A stretch of DNA of 64,000 nt from Pomphorhynchus laevis (Eukaryota; Acanthocephala; Palaeacanthocephala; Echinorhynchida; Pomphorhynchidae), in NCBI GenBank assembly GCA_012934845.2, contig WNNJ02001110.1, forward strand, positions 17,469 to 81,468, given 5' to 3'. How positions within the stretch are numbered: the first letter of the stretch is position 1; the number at the start of each line of letters is the position of its first letter. The translations under genes and the position numbers were made by a program. The notes beneath the pieces were generated by a model that was not told the origin of the DNA, ran no database searches, and worked only from the letters and a program-made list of their open reading frames with translations. This document shows, one piece after another, positions 45,346 through 54,829 of this stretch.

Positions 45346-45753
45346 AAAATTAAAAATTAATTCTTTGACGGTATAATTTAATGCTAGTGTATCTATAATT
45401 AAATTAATTATTTGTTGTTTTGCCCCGGAACAAAATACCGTCAAATTTATAAATTAATAATAAATTCAAGTGAGATATGAAAAAAATATTAAAATGTGAA
45501 TAGGAGGTGTTTCAAATAGTAAACGCTTTATTCCATAAATTCAATAAAACGATTGTTATAAAACCAGTATTTATGATACGCAGATCGTATAACCAGAATG
45601 CCACTTAAAATACGGTTTTAAAATATTTGAGCAAGTGATTTCTATACAGACTAGAAGATTAAATTTTTAAATGATCAGAATTTTAATTACAAAATTCATT
45701 TAAAATATTATAACTTCAAAACTCATTCGTAAAGATTATAGTAAAGACTTTAT

Positions 45754-46314
45754 TTAAATCAGATGTAGATACAAAGTTCCACCAATCATCACAGCGATAA
45801 CGGTAAATGTTATTGTACCAATTGAATACAATATCAATGTTTCATATAGTTCACCTGATGAATTTGCATCTTTTTTGTTTTTATGCTCATTTATATTAAT
45901 CTGAGTTTCATTGACAACGTTTTGTCGACACTTCTTCACTCTGTCCCCGGATTCACCGGACCCCTGTCGTGCATTATCAAGATCAATTTCGATAGTGCAT
46001 TCTGAATAGACAAGTTTCGAGAAATCATGTCTTTTGACCAGTTCGGTGTAATCTCCACCAGTAGTCGTAATATCGTATATGGGGGATACCTTAGTTTCAT
46101 GGATATTCGAGGGATTAATCTTCATTGCATTCCTGCTAAACAGTAATTGGGCATTCTTTGAATGTCGCCTATGCTTACCAGGCGATGACTGCTTTAGCAA
46201 TAAAGACCGTCTATATTTATGAACTCGCTTTACTGGTGATTGACCATATGTTAGCTTGCTTCTAAATCTTGGTGTTCCAAAGAGGTTGTATTTTGAAATA
46301 TTACTCACAGCCAT
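45754..46314 (-). CDS. Unrecognised 186-aa tail-anchored protein
   Basis: An intact single-exon ORF from MAVSNISKYNLFGTPRFRSK to a stop at 45754. The N-terminal half is basic, with proline-directed kinase sites: T14-P, S26-P-V-K-R and S44-P-G-K (both full CDK consensus) and S77-P. Residues about 105-155 are acidic and hydrophilic. Residues 159-185 (LILYSIGTITFTVIAVMIGG and on) form one membrane helix two residues from the C-terminus, so a tail-anchored protein is predicted. An AATAAA overlaps the stop region. Plan and kinase sites would suit an ER or nuclear-envelope protein, but this is inference. No family recognised. It lies between decayed retroelements, yet its codon content and intact frame look host-like. 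Confidence 0.6.
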   Translation of the reverse strand: MAVSNISKYNLFGTPRFRSKLTYGQSPVKRVHKYRRSLLLKQSSPGKHRRHSKNAQLLFSRNAMKINPSNIHETKVSPIYDITTTGGDYTELVKRHDFSKLVYSECTIEIDLDNARQGSGESGDRVKKCRQNVVNETQININEHKNKKDANSSGELYETLILYSIGTITFTVIAVMIGGTLYLHLI

Positions 46315-46724
46315 TTATTTCGTGTTTAGGCTTCATTATTGCTTGCTAATTTGGGATAATTCAAAATCGGCGCCAAACCAAATTTAAATTTTTTATTGAA
46401 ATTTAGTCATATTTTGTGCAAAACAAAACACATCTTTGTTAATACTTGTCTCCAGTTGTCATTAGATTGTAAATAAGGCGAGGATACATCATTATTTATT
46501 ATACAATTTAAATCCAATATATCGGTGGCACGTGGGCTCACCATTATCAAGGATTTATTCAATTTTATAATTTATCACTTAGAATGTTTCTTACCGAAAA
46601 AGCGCACTGGGCACAAACCAATTACATGGCTACACATTACAAACCAATAAACGTTTATAACGTCCTAAAATACCAATTAACAGCTGGGGTTCATCTGGCT
46701 CCGATGGATCACGAAAACTCCATG
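46315..46724. other. Upstream region of the tail-anchored gene
   Basis: 410 bp without repeats or ORFs, presumably the promoter and 5' UTR of the minus-strand gene. No specific element was identified. Confidence 0.3.
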
Positions 46725-46939
46725 AATTAAATCAGCTAACTGAGACTACGTATTTAATATAATTATAAAATAAACAAAACATAATAATGCTAAATCAAAA
46801 TTTAATAATTAAATAATAAAATTAATAATTGTTTTTAGATTTTCTATAATTTAAATCAAGTTAAAATAAAAAATTGAAATTTAAAATAAACGTCATTTTT
46901 ATGAATTGACTAATAAATAACAGACGTTGTATTCAGAAT

Positions 46940-47052
46940 AAGAATTAGAGGTCATCAGGAGGAACTGCTATGCTATCAGGTTTCGGCCCCTAATTCTTCG
47001 ACTCAATATAGCAGCGGAGCCAAATACATGCTAATGATGTATTTCCTCTGAA
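46940..47052 (-). ncRNA. PLE-1 3' structured motif (copy D)
   Basis: In sense (minus) order: tttcagaggaa ... ggctcc (P1) ctgctata (P2) ... ggggcc (P1') gaaac ... atagcag (P2') ttcctcctgatga. P2 pairs across P1, giving a pseudoknot, and the outer ends pair over about 11 bp. It starts about 40 bp after the RT stop codon. P1 has one mismatch here. Confidence 0.65.
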
Positions 47053-47088
47053 ATAACTATCTAGTATCTTATTCTAATACAAAGTATA

Positions 47089-48486
47089 TTATTTATTATC
47101 CATCCATAAAAATTTGCCACTTAAGAGTTTAAATTTATTCTTTATATTATTGTGTTGATTTATATATTTTACTATTTTCTGCTTGATATTATTTTTATAG
47201 TAACCTAGTTCAAAATATGTATCTATTAAATTATTTAAATGATTTTGAAGAAAGCCAATATCATTACATATTGTTGCAATTCTTAAAATTTCATTATTTA
47301 ATGTATTATATTTTATATTATATGGTATGCATGAATGCTCATGCAAAAATATGTTTCTTGTAAATTTAAATATGTCATCTTTACGATATAAATTAATAGT
47401 AGTTTTAGTTAATGTTAATTTAATGTTCATATCTAGATATACACCTTCTTTATCATTAATATTGGTTTTATTAAGAATAAGGCTTTCTGGATAAATTTGT
47501 TCACTAATTGAATAAAAATTATTAGAATTAAATACACATATATCATCAATGTATCGAAACATATATTTCATATATTTATATTGTTTAGATTTAGTTTTTA
47601 CACAGTTATGAACAAATTCATATTCTATAAAGCTTAAAAACAAGTCAGCTATAATTGGGCTACTATTACCACCCATTGGAACACCTTTTACTTGTCTAAA
47701 TATAGATGTCCCTACTTTTAAATAATTTTGATTTATCAAAATATTTAAGGATTCTATTAATTCAATTTTATCCATATATTTATATTTATTTGATGGTTTA
47801 ATTTTTGTTAGATAGGCGTTATAATTATTATAACATATATATGTATATCTTTTTCCGAATATAAGATTAATTAATTTTACTAACGCTTCTTCAATATCTA
47901 CTAAATCTAGATTTGTATAAAGCGTACTAAAATCGTATGTATTTATATTTTGAAAATTTATTCCTTTTGTCTGTTCTAAAAATTCTTTTGTAGAATTAAT
48001 ACTGAAATAGTGTTTTATACCAGTATTAATTTCGATTACCTTGCAATATTTTTTAAAGTGTGCTTTAATTACTTTAAGTATTTTATTCATATAGACAGAA
48101 AGTGGTTTTAATGTACATTTAAACGCACTACATATGAACCTAGGTTTTATTGGATTTTTATGTAATTTTGGATTCCAATATAATATAGGTATAGTTTTAT
48201 TATCTAATTCAACCTTTATACCCTTTTTATCCATTATAGAACAGTGACTTGTAATAATTGTTTCTAAACTCAACTCACTACGTTCATATGTTGGATTTAC
48301 ATTTAAATCATTAGAATTAACCTCTTTCATTAGTATATCATAATAAAGCTTTTTGCATATGAAGACAAAGTTATTACTAGCTTTATCAATAGTTGTTATT
48401 ATATAGTTATCCTTTAATTTAGTAAGTTCTTTATACATATCTTTATTAATTTTATATTTCCTTTTATAATTGTTTGTTATTTTCAT
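47089..48486 (-). CDS. PLE-1 reverse transcriptase, 465 aa
   Basis: Open from MKITNNYKRKYKINKDMYKE to FLWMDNK. Domains: DNYIITTIDKASNNFVF (around 30-42), a template region PILYWNPKLHKNPIKPRFIC (around 104-123, the PKLHK.P...RPI signature of PLE RTs), motif A INTYDFSTLYTNLDLVDIEE (around 180), motif B VKGVPMGGNSSPIIADLFLS (around 275), motif C FRYIDDICVF (around 320) with both Asp present, and a Lys-rich thumb. Nothing like GIY-YIG is fused at either end in this frame, so the copy encodes RT only. The frame is intact while nearby elements are ruined, so it is probably young. Confidence 0.85.
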   Translation of the reverse strand: MKITNNYKRKYKINKDMYKELTKLKDNYIITTIDKASNNFVFICKKLYYDILMKEVNSNDLNVNPTYERSELSLETIITSHCSIMDKKGIKVELDNKTIPILYWNPKLHKNPIKPRFICSAFKCTLKPLSVYMNKILKVIKAHFKKYCKVIEINTGIKHYFSINSTKEFLEQTKGINFQNINTYDFSTLYTNLDLVDIEEALVKLINLIFGKRYTYICYNNYNAYLTKIKPSNKYKYMDKIELIESLNILINQNYLKVGTSIFRQVKGVPMGGNSSPIIADLFLSFIEYEFVHNCVKTKSKQYKYMKYMFRYIDDICVFNSNNFYSISEQIYPESLILNKTNINDKEGVYLDMNIKLTLTKTTINLYRKDDIFKFTRNIFLHEHSCIPYNIKYNTLNNEILRIATICNDIGFLQNHLNNLIDTYFELGYYKNNIKQKIVKYINQHNNIKNKFKLLSGKFLWMDNK

Positions 48487-48528
48487 TTTATTTTAAATTT
48501 TATCAAATATATAATCTTTCCAATTCCA

Positions 48529-48596
48529 ATTGTGGAATTTTATATAAAATTCCACAATTTCGTATTTGAGGGAATATTCCCTCAAAGTATTTGAGG
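48529..48596. repeat. Two perfect palindromes upstream of PLE-1
   Basis: attgtggaattttat / ataaaattccacaat at about 48530-48559 and tttgagggaa-ta-ttccctcaaa at about 48575-48596. They lie at the 5' boundary of PLE-1 and could mark a foldback end. Confidence 0.7.
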
Positions 48597-49476
48597 GAAT
48601 TAAACTCACACGATTTGATGACGGCTTAGTCATTATAGAGTCTCATGTCGTCACTTTATATCAATGAAAAGCGAATTTGATTATTTAAATGCATAGTTTT
48701 GTAAATTAAATACATTATAATTTTGAGTAGTTGATGGTTTTTCCTGAAGATCAAACGCTTCTAGAGAAGCGTCTCTCGATAACCAAAAATTTAACAACTT
48801 AAGCACAATTAGCTGAAGAAGACTCATTAGATTCGAAACGTAATAAATATTGCATCATCTTATCGCCAGTGTAATTCTTAATTCTATATGATTGTTCTTC
48901 ACTGATACGAAATAAAAGATGTTTAAAAGTTTCGTTTATTTAAACCTTTTTATATACAAACACTGCAAAGGAGCTGGTATTCCTTAACGTACCAATTTAT
49001 TTTAAAGATATAGTGAGCCAATTTTAAAAAATCGTATTGCCGGCTACATGGCCAAGTACCATGTACTTTATCAGCCAATTTTGATAAAATATAGTAAAGT
49101 AAAATAAAGTTGAGTTATATCTGGTCGATTTTGTAATGTATGTTCTTCTGTAATTCAAACTCAATTTAATCGATTATATCAAGAGATGAATTTTGTTATT
49201 AAAAACGATATTAATCGCCAATTTGATCAATCTATTTTTTAACACGAAATACAATATGCTTTGTATCAACGGAAGACATTGACTATATAAAATACTCTAC
49301 TGCAAATAATGTGGTTGCAGTTAATGATTAAACAATATATGGGCAATCGTCGGCTCGCGGGCCGGATCCGTCCAGCAGTAAATTTTTATCCATCCCACAA
49401 CTAGAATTTGAAGCTGGTATATACATAAAGGTCAAGTTTATTCTAGTTTATCCGGCCCTATAAGTATCCAATCTCG
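48597..49476. other. Unassigned, with a possible hammerhead relic
   Basis: No coding feature. ctgaagaagactcattagattcgaaacg at 48823-48850 resembles a decayed CUGAUGA...GAAAC core. The rest is unremarkable. Confidence 0.3.
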
Positions 49477-50185
49477 CTTAGAAAATGTTTATGGATGGAT
49501 AATAAATAATATACTTTATATTAGAATAAGATATTAGATTATCAAATTTCATCAGAGGAAATACGTCATTAGCATGTATTTGGCCCCGCTGCTATGTTGG
49601 GTCGAGGAATAGGGGCCTATGTTATCAGGCTGAAACCTGATAGCACAGCAGTTATCCCTGATGACCTCTAATCCTTTTCCTGATACATTGTTTGTTTTTA
49701 TTAGCCACATCATAAAATTAATTTTTATTTCAAATTTCGATTTTTAAGTTTAACTTAATATAAATTTAAATTGTATAAAATCTTATCTAATTATTTATTA
49801 TTTATAATAAATATTATAATATTTTATTCATTAGCTTATATTTGTCCTGACATAAACTAATATATCAGGACATATAACATGACAACATGGCAGTTCCTAA
49901 CCTGATAAGCTCGAACCTGATATAACCTGATAATATGATCAGATTATATAATATAACCTGATAACATGGCAGTTCCTCCTGATAACCTCTAATCCTTATT
50001 CTTATATGTTATTTATTAGCCACTTCATAAAAATTGACTTTTATTTTAAATTTTAACTTGATACAAATTGTATAAAATCTATTAAATTATTTATTATTTA
50101 ATTATATAAATTTTATTTATCATTATTTCTTTTAATTTATAAATAATATAAAATACGTAAACTCAGTTAGCTTATCTGATTTAGG
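49477..50185 (+). mobile_element. PLE-1-type 3' ends, two in tandem, plus strand
   Basis: First copy: atggatggataataaataat (the last RT codons of the family, 49491), structured motif 49546-49665, tail to about 49860. Second, partial copy: structured-motif end cctcctgataacctctaatcc (49975), the hairpin region, and terminus aatacgtaaactcagttagc at 50154-50173. No RT beyond the last codons, so these are solo 3' ends. Confidence 0.72.
49546..49668 (+). ncRNA. PLE 3' structured motif (copy A)
   Basis: P0 tcatcag (49550) with ctgatga; P1 ggcccc (49582-49587) with ggggcc (49612-49617); P2 ctgct.tg (49589-49596) with ca.agcag. A 14-bp insertion sits between P1' and the gaaac box. Confidence 0.65.
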
Positions 50186-50642
50186 AGGATGCTAAATACT
50201 AAATCTATTTTTATTGATATGTTACCAAACTTATCACACAATTTAAGAAGTATGGAATTTTCAGTTTACGAACTTAGCTAGAGCAGCACCCAATGATGAC
50301 GAACTTTTAGCTAATATTCAAAATTTATATGCTGATTAATTATTTTTCCAGTATATTTATTACAATATATTTAGTTTATTTAATAAATATTTATTTTTTG
50401 CCTTATATTATTAAAAATAAATATAAATTCTTAAGCCGGAAATTGTAATTGATAATAAATAATATACTTTGTTAAGATTTTGCGTAGTTTATTGGATCAA
50501 AGAGCTGAGTAATTATTATATAAATATATTTATATATTTTAAATATTTAGTCATTTAGTTTAGTTTCTAGCTTAGTTTACAACTTTCATGATAAAAAGTT
50601 TCGATTAATTAATTAAAATCTTTCTTAAGTTTGACATAACCA

Positions 50643-50957
50643 ATTTTCAAATTGCATAATACAATGTAGCTGACACTCTTAGGAGAAACACTGCGACCTG
50701 TGTCTGAACGGCTTAAGGAACATTTAAGAGCAGCGCGGAACCCCTCAGCGCCTTCCTACGCCAGTAACACATGGGCTACGCATTATGCACAACAACATCC
50801 GAATGTGCAACCAAAGTGCAGCGCAAGAGTAATTTACAGAGCAGATAACGAGATATCACGGAAATTAATGGAGGCGATCCTGATAGCTAGTTCGGATAGC
50901 GACAACAGCTTAAACAATAAAGAGGAAGCAGTGGCATGGCTCGACTCGATGATATGA
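50643..50957 (+). CDS. PLE GIY-YIG nuclease C-terminal fragment
   Basis: Open frame TGRPVSERLKEHLRAARNP-type (R-L-x-E-H is the conserved second half of GIY-YIG domains), then ATHYAQQHPNVQPKCSARVI, ISRKLMEAILIAS (with the E of the family's late motif) and a stop after EEAVAWLDSMI. The N-terminal GIY...YVG half is absent. It belongs to an endonuclease-plus PLE, like PLE-2. Confidence 0.65.
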
Positions 50958-51040
50958 CGTAATTTTATCGTTTGTGTGTTTGTTTATTTGTTTTATATCT
51001 TTTCAAATTGTGTGACGCTGTTCAATGTGTTTTTATGTTC

Positions 51041-51076
51041 TAGATGAGCCACTGAGGAAGCCATAACGCGGCGAAA
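51041..51076 (+). ncRNA. Degenerate hammerhead-like motif
   Basis: tagatga-gcc-...-ggc-gaaagc: stem II gcc/ggc and the GAAA box are kept; the first box differs from CUGAUGA at two positions. Relic of the PLE ribozyme. Position next to the GIY-YIG end matches PLE-2, where an intact one lies downstream. Confidence 0.4.
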
Positions 51077-51179
51077 GCTCTGGCAATATATAATAATAAT
51101 TACTCAGCTCTTTGATCTAATAAACTACGCAAAATCTTAACAACATGAGGCTGAGAGACAAGCGGACATTTAACTCTAA

Positions 51180-51485
51180 TATACATTGTATTAGAATATG
51201 GTTCACTAAATAATCAAATTTCATTAGAGGAAATACGTCATTAGCGTTTACTTGGCCCCGCCGCTAAGTAGTGTCAAGGAATAAGGGCCGAAACCTAATC
51301 TGCATAGCATTTCCTCCTGATGACCTCTAATTCTTATTCTGATACAACGTCTGCTATTTATTAGTCAATTCATAAACATTGACTTTTATTTTAAATTTCA
51401 ATTTTAAATTTTAAATTGATATAAATATAAATTGTATAAAATCTTATATAATTATTTATTATTTATAATTATAAATTATAAAAAA
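51180..51485 (+). mobile_element. PLE-1-type solo 3' end (copy B)
   Basis: tcattagaggaaatacgtca through ggccccgccgctaag, gggccgaaacc, catagcat, cctcctgatgacctctaatt, then the tail with the small hairpin. P1 and the outer stem are kept (one G-U in the outer stem); P2 is weakened. Confidence 0.65.
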
Positions 51486-52441
51486 GTTTGAGAGAAAAAG
51501 TTTGATTAAAAAAGTTTGAGACGTAAATAACATACAATCGTCCCGCTCGAACTTTCAATGACTAATGGAAAGCCCGGCAATCCCAAAGATGCTGCGGATG
51601 CAACGGACAAAATGCAGTTTGCCCTGGATGCAGATGTGCTAAAGCAGGAAAACATTGAACATACTGCGTTGCGAAGAACCGCGAAAATCAGAAACTCGCC
51701 GTTTCTGACGACCATAGTGAACAGACAAATTTATCTGTTAGGCTGGCTGACCGAAAAAAAATTCCACAAGTATAAATTTTCCTGCTCCAATGTTTCAAAT
51801 TGAGATTATAGCTGCACATTCTGAAGCGGTAAATATAGAAGACGCATTTAACGAGGTCATATCATGGAGACTAAATCTATTTCGGTCTACCTATATGCGG
51901 AGCAAGCAATGAATTCATTGACACTATTTGCTCGAAATATGAAATAGTCGCATATGGACTTGCAAATGAGAGCAGTGCTTTAAAAGAGGTTACAGTGACT
52001 AGTCGATGTCTGTTACAGAATATACCTACACGCAAGATCAGAGAACTTCGAGAAACATTACAGAGACGCATTGATAAATGGAAATCTGGCAAGTTGACGG
52101 GACTTCTTTTCAAAGCAAGATTTCTTCAGCGCTCGCTGCGGGATATGTCAGAGTCAAGAGGATCAACAAATTGGCAGAAGCGATTTTGTGAACTTGTTCG
52201 GGAAGGATAAACTACTGCGGCTCATCGACTGCTCAAGGATGATTGCCCAGGCACAAACACAGTTGTATGCCTAAACTAGGAAATTGGAGGACGAACAGTT
52301 GAGAACATTTTACAAGAACTCTATCCCAACGCAAGTGAAACAGCTGAGAAAGCAAAAGTGAAGCATCATATAATTGATTGCGTGTCACACCATGTCGATG
52401 AATTTTTATCGATTGACGGGAATTAAATAATAACAAGCGCA

Positions 52442-52948
52442 TTGAAAACACGAGGTGATGCTGCCCCATCCAGAGTAACAGAGTTCGAGTTCCAAAGAAT
52501 GCTCACATTGTTCAAACATCATTCTCTCAGAGTATCCGAAGCATTTGTAAAGCTTACACGCAGGATAGCTACGGAACCCGTATGTCTCAAGACTATGGAA
52601 GCACTTGTTGCGAGTCGTTTGATACCACTCAAATATCCAGGGATAAGGCCGATTGGTGTAGGGGAGATTGTGCGTCGAGTAATCGGCAAAGTCATAGGCA
52701 GCGTCATCAAACAACCATTACAAACAGTAGCAAAAACAGAACAATTATGCACTGCTCAACGCGCAGGCTTTGAATATGCAATTTACTCTATACCAGAAAG
52801 ATTTCATAAAGATCCAGAGTGTGAAATACTGAGTATTGACGCGAAAAATTCGTTCTATAAAGCATGTAGACAGCTTGCATTAGCAAACGTTGGTAAAGTT
52901 TGTCCATCTCTAGCAAGAACCCTGCAAAACACCTACGGAGTGGAATAA
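52442..52948 (+). CDS. REL LINE RT, fingers and palm piece
   Basis: 168 open codons: MEALVASRLIPLKYPGIRPI then GVGEIVRRVIGKVIGSVIKQ, a block shared by a widespread invertebrate family of RTs, then AQRAGFEYAIYSI and motif A ECEILSIDAKNSFYKACRQL (S-I-D-A-x-N-x-F). The frame closes before motif B, which follows at 52995 (KGFTQGDPLAVAAF) with YADDEIFVG at 53092. Confidence 0.8.
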   Translation: MKTRGDAAPSRVTEFEFQRMLTLFKHHSLRVSEAFVKLTRRIATEPVCLKTMEALVASRLIPLKYPGIRPIGVGEIVRRVIGKVIGSVIKQPLQTVAKTEQLCTAQRAGFEYAIYSIPERFHKDPECEILSIDAKNSFYKACRQLALANVGKVCPSLARTLQNTYGVE

Positions 52949-53184
52949 CGACGGCACACGAAGGAGGATATTTCAAGGCTACTAAAGGGTTCACGCAAGG
53001 TGACCCTTTAGCCGTGGCAGCATTTACGACATTGACAATTCCTCTAATTAGACGCATTGGAGCAAGCATACCAGACATATACCAATGATGGTACGCAGAC
53101 GATGAAATTTTCGTTGGTAGTATCGACGAGCTAAAGCAAGTATGGGATACACTAACGAGCATCGGCCATCAATACGGATACATA

Positions 53185-53547
53185 GTGAATCCAACTAAAT
53201 GTAGACTTTTGATTCACAGTCAAAATGAAAGTGTTTCACTGTGTGCATTCGCGGATACGAACGTACGCATAAATACAGATGGTATATCTATTTTGGAAGC
53301 CCCGATCGGAGACAAAGAATACGTGAAACAGTATGTACTAGCCTGTACGGATGAGTGGAGACAAATTATTGAAAAGCTGAGCACAATGACAGAATTGGAC
53401 GCACACTCGGCGTACACAGTATTTATACAGGCACTGCAAAGTAGATGGATCTTCTTGACGAGAACGACTAAGTGCAATCCCATTTGGTTTTCTGATTTAC
53501 GAGACCAAATATACACTGAGCTGGTTACTAAATTGCTAGACCATTAA
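53185..53547 (+). CDS. REL LINE RT, thumb piece
   Basis: 120 open codons continuing after the YADD motif: NPTKCRLLIHSQNESVSLCA, ISILEAPIGDKEYVKQYVLA, AHSAYTVFIQALQSRWIFLT. Ends in LLDH. The matching region of the young copy begins around its position 30592. Confidence 0.75.
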   Translation: MNPTKCRLLIHSQNESVSLCAFADTNVRINTDGISILEAPIGDKEYVKQYVLACTDEWRQIIEKLSTMTELDAHSAYTVFIQALQSRWIFLTRTTKCNPIWFSDLRDQIYTELVTKLLDH

Positions 53548-54182
53548 GTAAGTGAGAACAGTTCACAGTTATTTGCAATTACCATCATAATGGGTGGGTT
53601 GGGGATAATGAATCCCATCTCAGAAGTTAAACGGCAAAATAATGCATAGTTGGCAATATGCAGTCCATATGACACTACCATGAGCACGTTTGAACGAAGC
53701 AAAGAACAGTGTGTCATAGCAAATCGGCTTAAAAAAGAGAATATCCACATCAATAAGCAAAACATTGTCGCTGACTGAGAAAGACGAGGATTTGCAACTG
53801 ATACTGGATTTTGTTTCAGTAAAGGAGTCATCTTAATAACTCGACCAATATCAGCATTTGGATTGCAGTTGTCCACATTTCGTGAAGCAGTAGCGGCCTG
53901 ATATGGTTGGACACCGACAAACATAGCAAAACAATGTTGTTGTGGAGCAAATTTTGATATTGGTCATGCTCTCTTTCGTGTAGGAGGGGTGGTCTTTTGA
54001 TAGCTCGGCATAATGATCTCGGAGATTTATTACCGAATGCGATGACAGAAGTATGTAATGGAGTGGCAATTGAGCCACAGCTACAACAGGTGCCTGACAC
54101 AATAATATTCGAGAATAGTACAACGGACAGAGCACCTGATGCGCGTTCCGATATCGTTGGCAACGGACATTTTTGAGGTAGG

Positions 54183-54422
54183 ATGGAGCGTACGTTTTTC
54201 GACATATGCATGTTTAATGAGAAGGCTTCATCCTACTTGTCGAAAACTGTTGGTGCGTCGTTCGATTACCACGAATCTAGAAAAAGAGCTAAATACGAAG
54301 AGCGCATCCTGGAGGTTGAACAGGGTTCCTTCTGCCCGATCGTGTTTGCTTTTTCAGGTGGGTTCGGTGGATCGGCGCAGAGAGTAATACAGGCTATATC
54401 ATCGAGAATCAGTATGAAATAG
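54183..54422 (+). CDS. REL LINE endonuclease piece
   Basis: 79 open codons: MERTFFDICMFNEKASSYLS, SFDYHESRKRAKYEERILEV, EQGSFCPIVFAFSGGFGGSA. It aligns with ERTFCDVTIF / NEKRKISKYGERIELVEHGS of the young copy, the PD-(D/E)xK-like core. Confidence 0.75.
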   Translation: MERTFFDICMFNEKASSYLSKTVGASFDYHESRKRAKYEERILEVEQGSFCPIVFAFSGGFGGSAQRVIQAISSRISMK

Positions 54423-54829
54423 AAAAGTTATCCAAGTGTCATTTCGTGGTTAAGAACAAAAATTAGCGTGACGCTGGCAAAATCTGTATCCCAATGTTTA
54501 CGTTCACCCCGATCGAGAGCTCACAAGCCCGTAAACACGTTGAGAGACTCGATGTTGCAAGTGGGACTGTCTAGCGCGGTTTTTTGCCGAAATCATCATG
54601 GTTAGTTCGCAGAACAGACAGACGGAGAATGAGAGGAATCAGTGAGAATCAGAGGACGCCCTATTCTTAAACAAAACTAGTAATATCTTTATGGGACCCA
54701 TTTGCGGGTAACCCTGTATAATAATTGAATTTAATTTAAAAAATATATAGACGTTAAAAAAAATCAACATATTATGAAAAATAAATGAACTATGAATGAA
54801 TAATAATCAATATGCTTTGCATTAGTATA

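Larger units (their letters stand above)
46725..48500 (-). mobile_element. PLE-1: Penelope-like element with intact RT ORF
   Basis: Minus-strand order: RT ORF (47089-48486), structured 3' motif (46940-47052), a tail with a small hairpin (gtcaatt..aattgac type) and the family terminus taaatcagctaactgagact at 46727-46746. The RT motifs are PLE-type. No GIY-YIG nuclease follows the RT, in contrast to PLE-2 at 58.8-61 kb. Flanking palindromes lie 5' at 48529-48596. At least six other 3' ends of this family lie in the window, so it has been active in this lineage. Confidence 0.8.
50470..51142 (+). mobile_element. PLE fragment with GIY-YIG end between 51-bp inverted repeats
   Basis: Arms 50470-50520 and 51092-51142 are inverted copies with one to two mismatches (tgttaagattttgcgtagtt ... 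gagctgagtaattattat). Between them lie the C-terminal part of a PLE GIY-YIG nuclease (50643-50957) and a degenerate hammerhead (51041-51076). PLEs are known for inverted and partial terminal duplications; this looks like such a terminal unit with the RT missing. Confidence 0.75.
51540..54700 (+). mobile_element. Older REL-type LINE, full span but broken
   Basis: Related to the 30.6-31.9 kb copy. Order: N-terminal region (51540-52430, interrupted), RT (52442-53560), zinc motif (CCCGANFDIGHAL near 53935) and endonuclease end (54183-54422). Interrupted in many places. It shows the RT half that the young copy lacks, so the two together define the family's layout. Confidence 0.82.

Noticed and set aside
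49546-49668. PLE 3' motif as a hammerhead (it contains ctgatga and gaaac)
   Set aside because: The boxes occur in the wrong order and no stems match a type I, II or III hammerhead; the pseudoknot pairing explains the conserved blocks better.
49546-49668. PLE 3' motif as an HDV-like ribozyme
   Set aside because: The strand order is similar, but no P4, P1.1 or catalytic cytosine context could be placed, so I call it only a structured motif.
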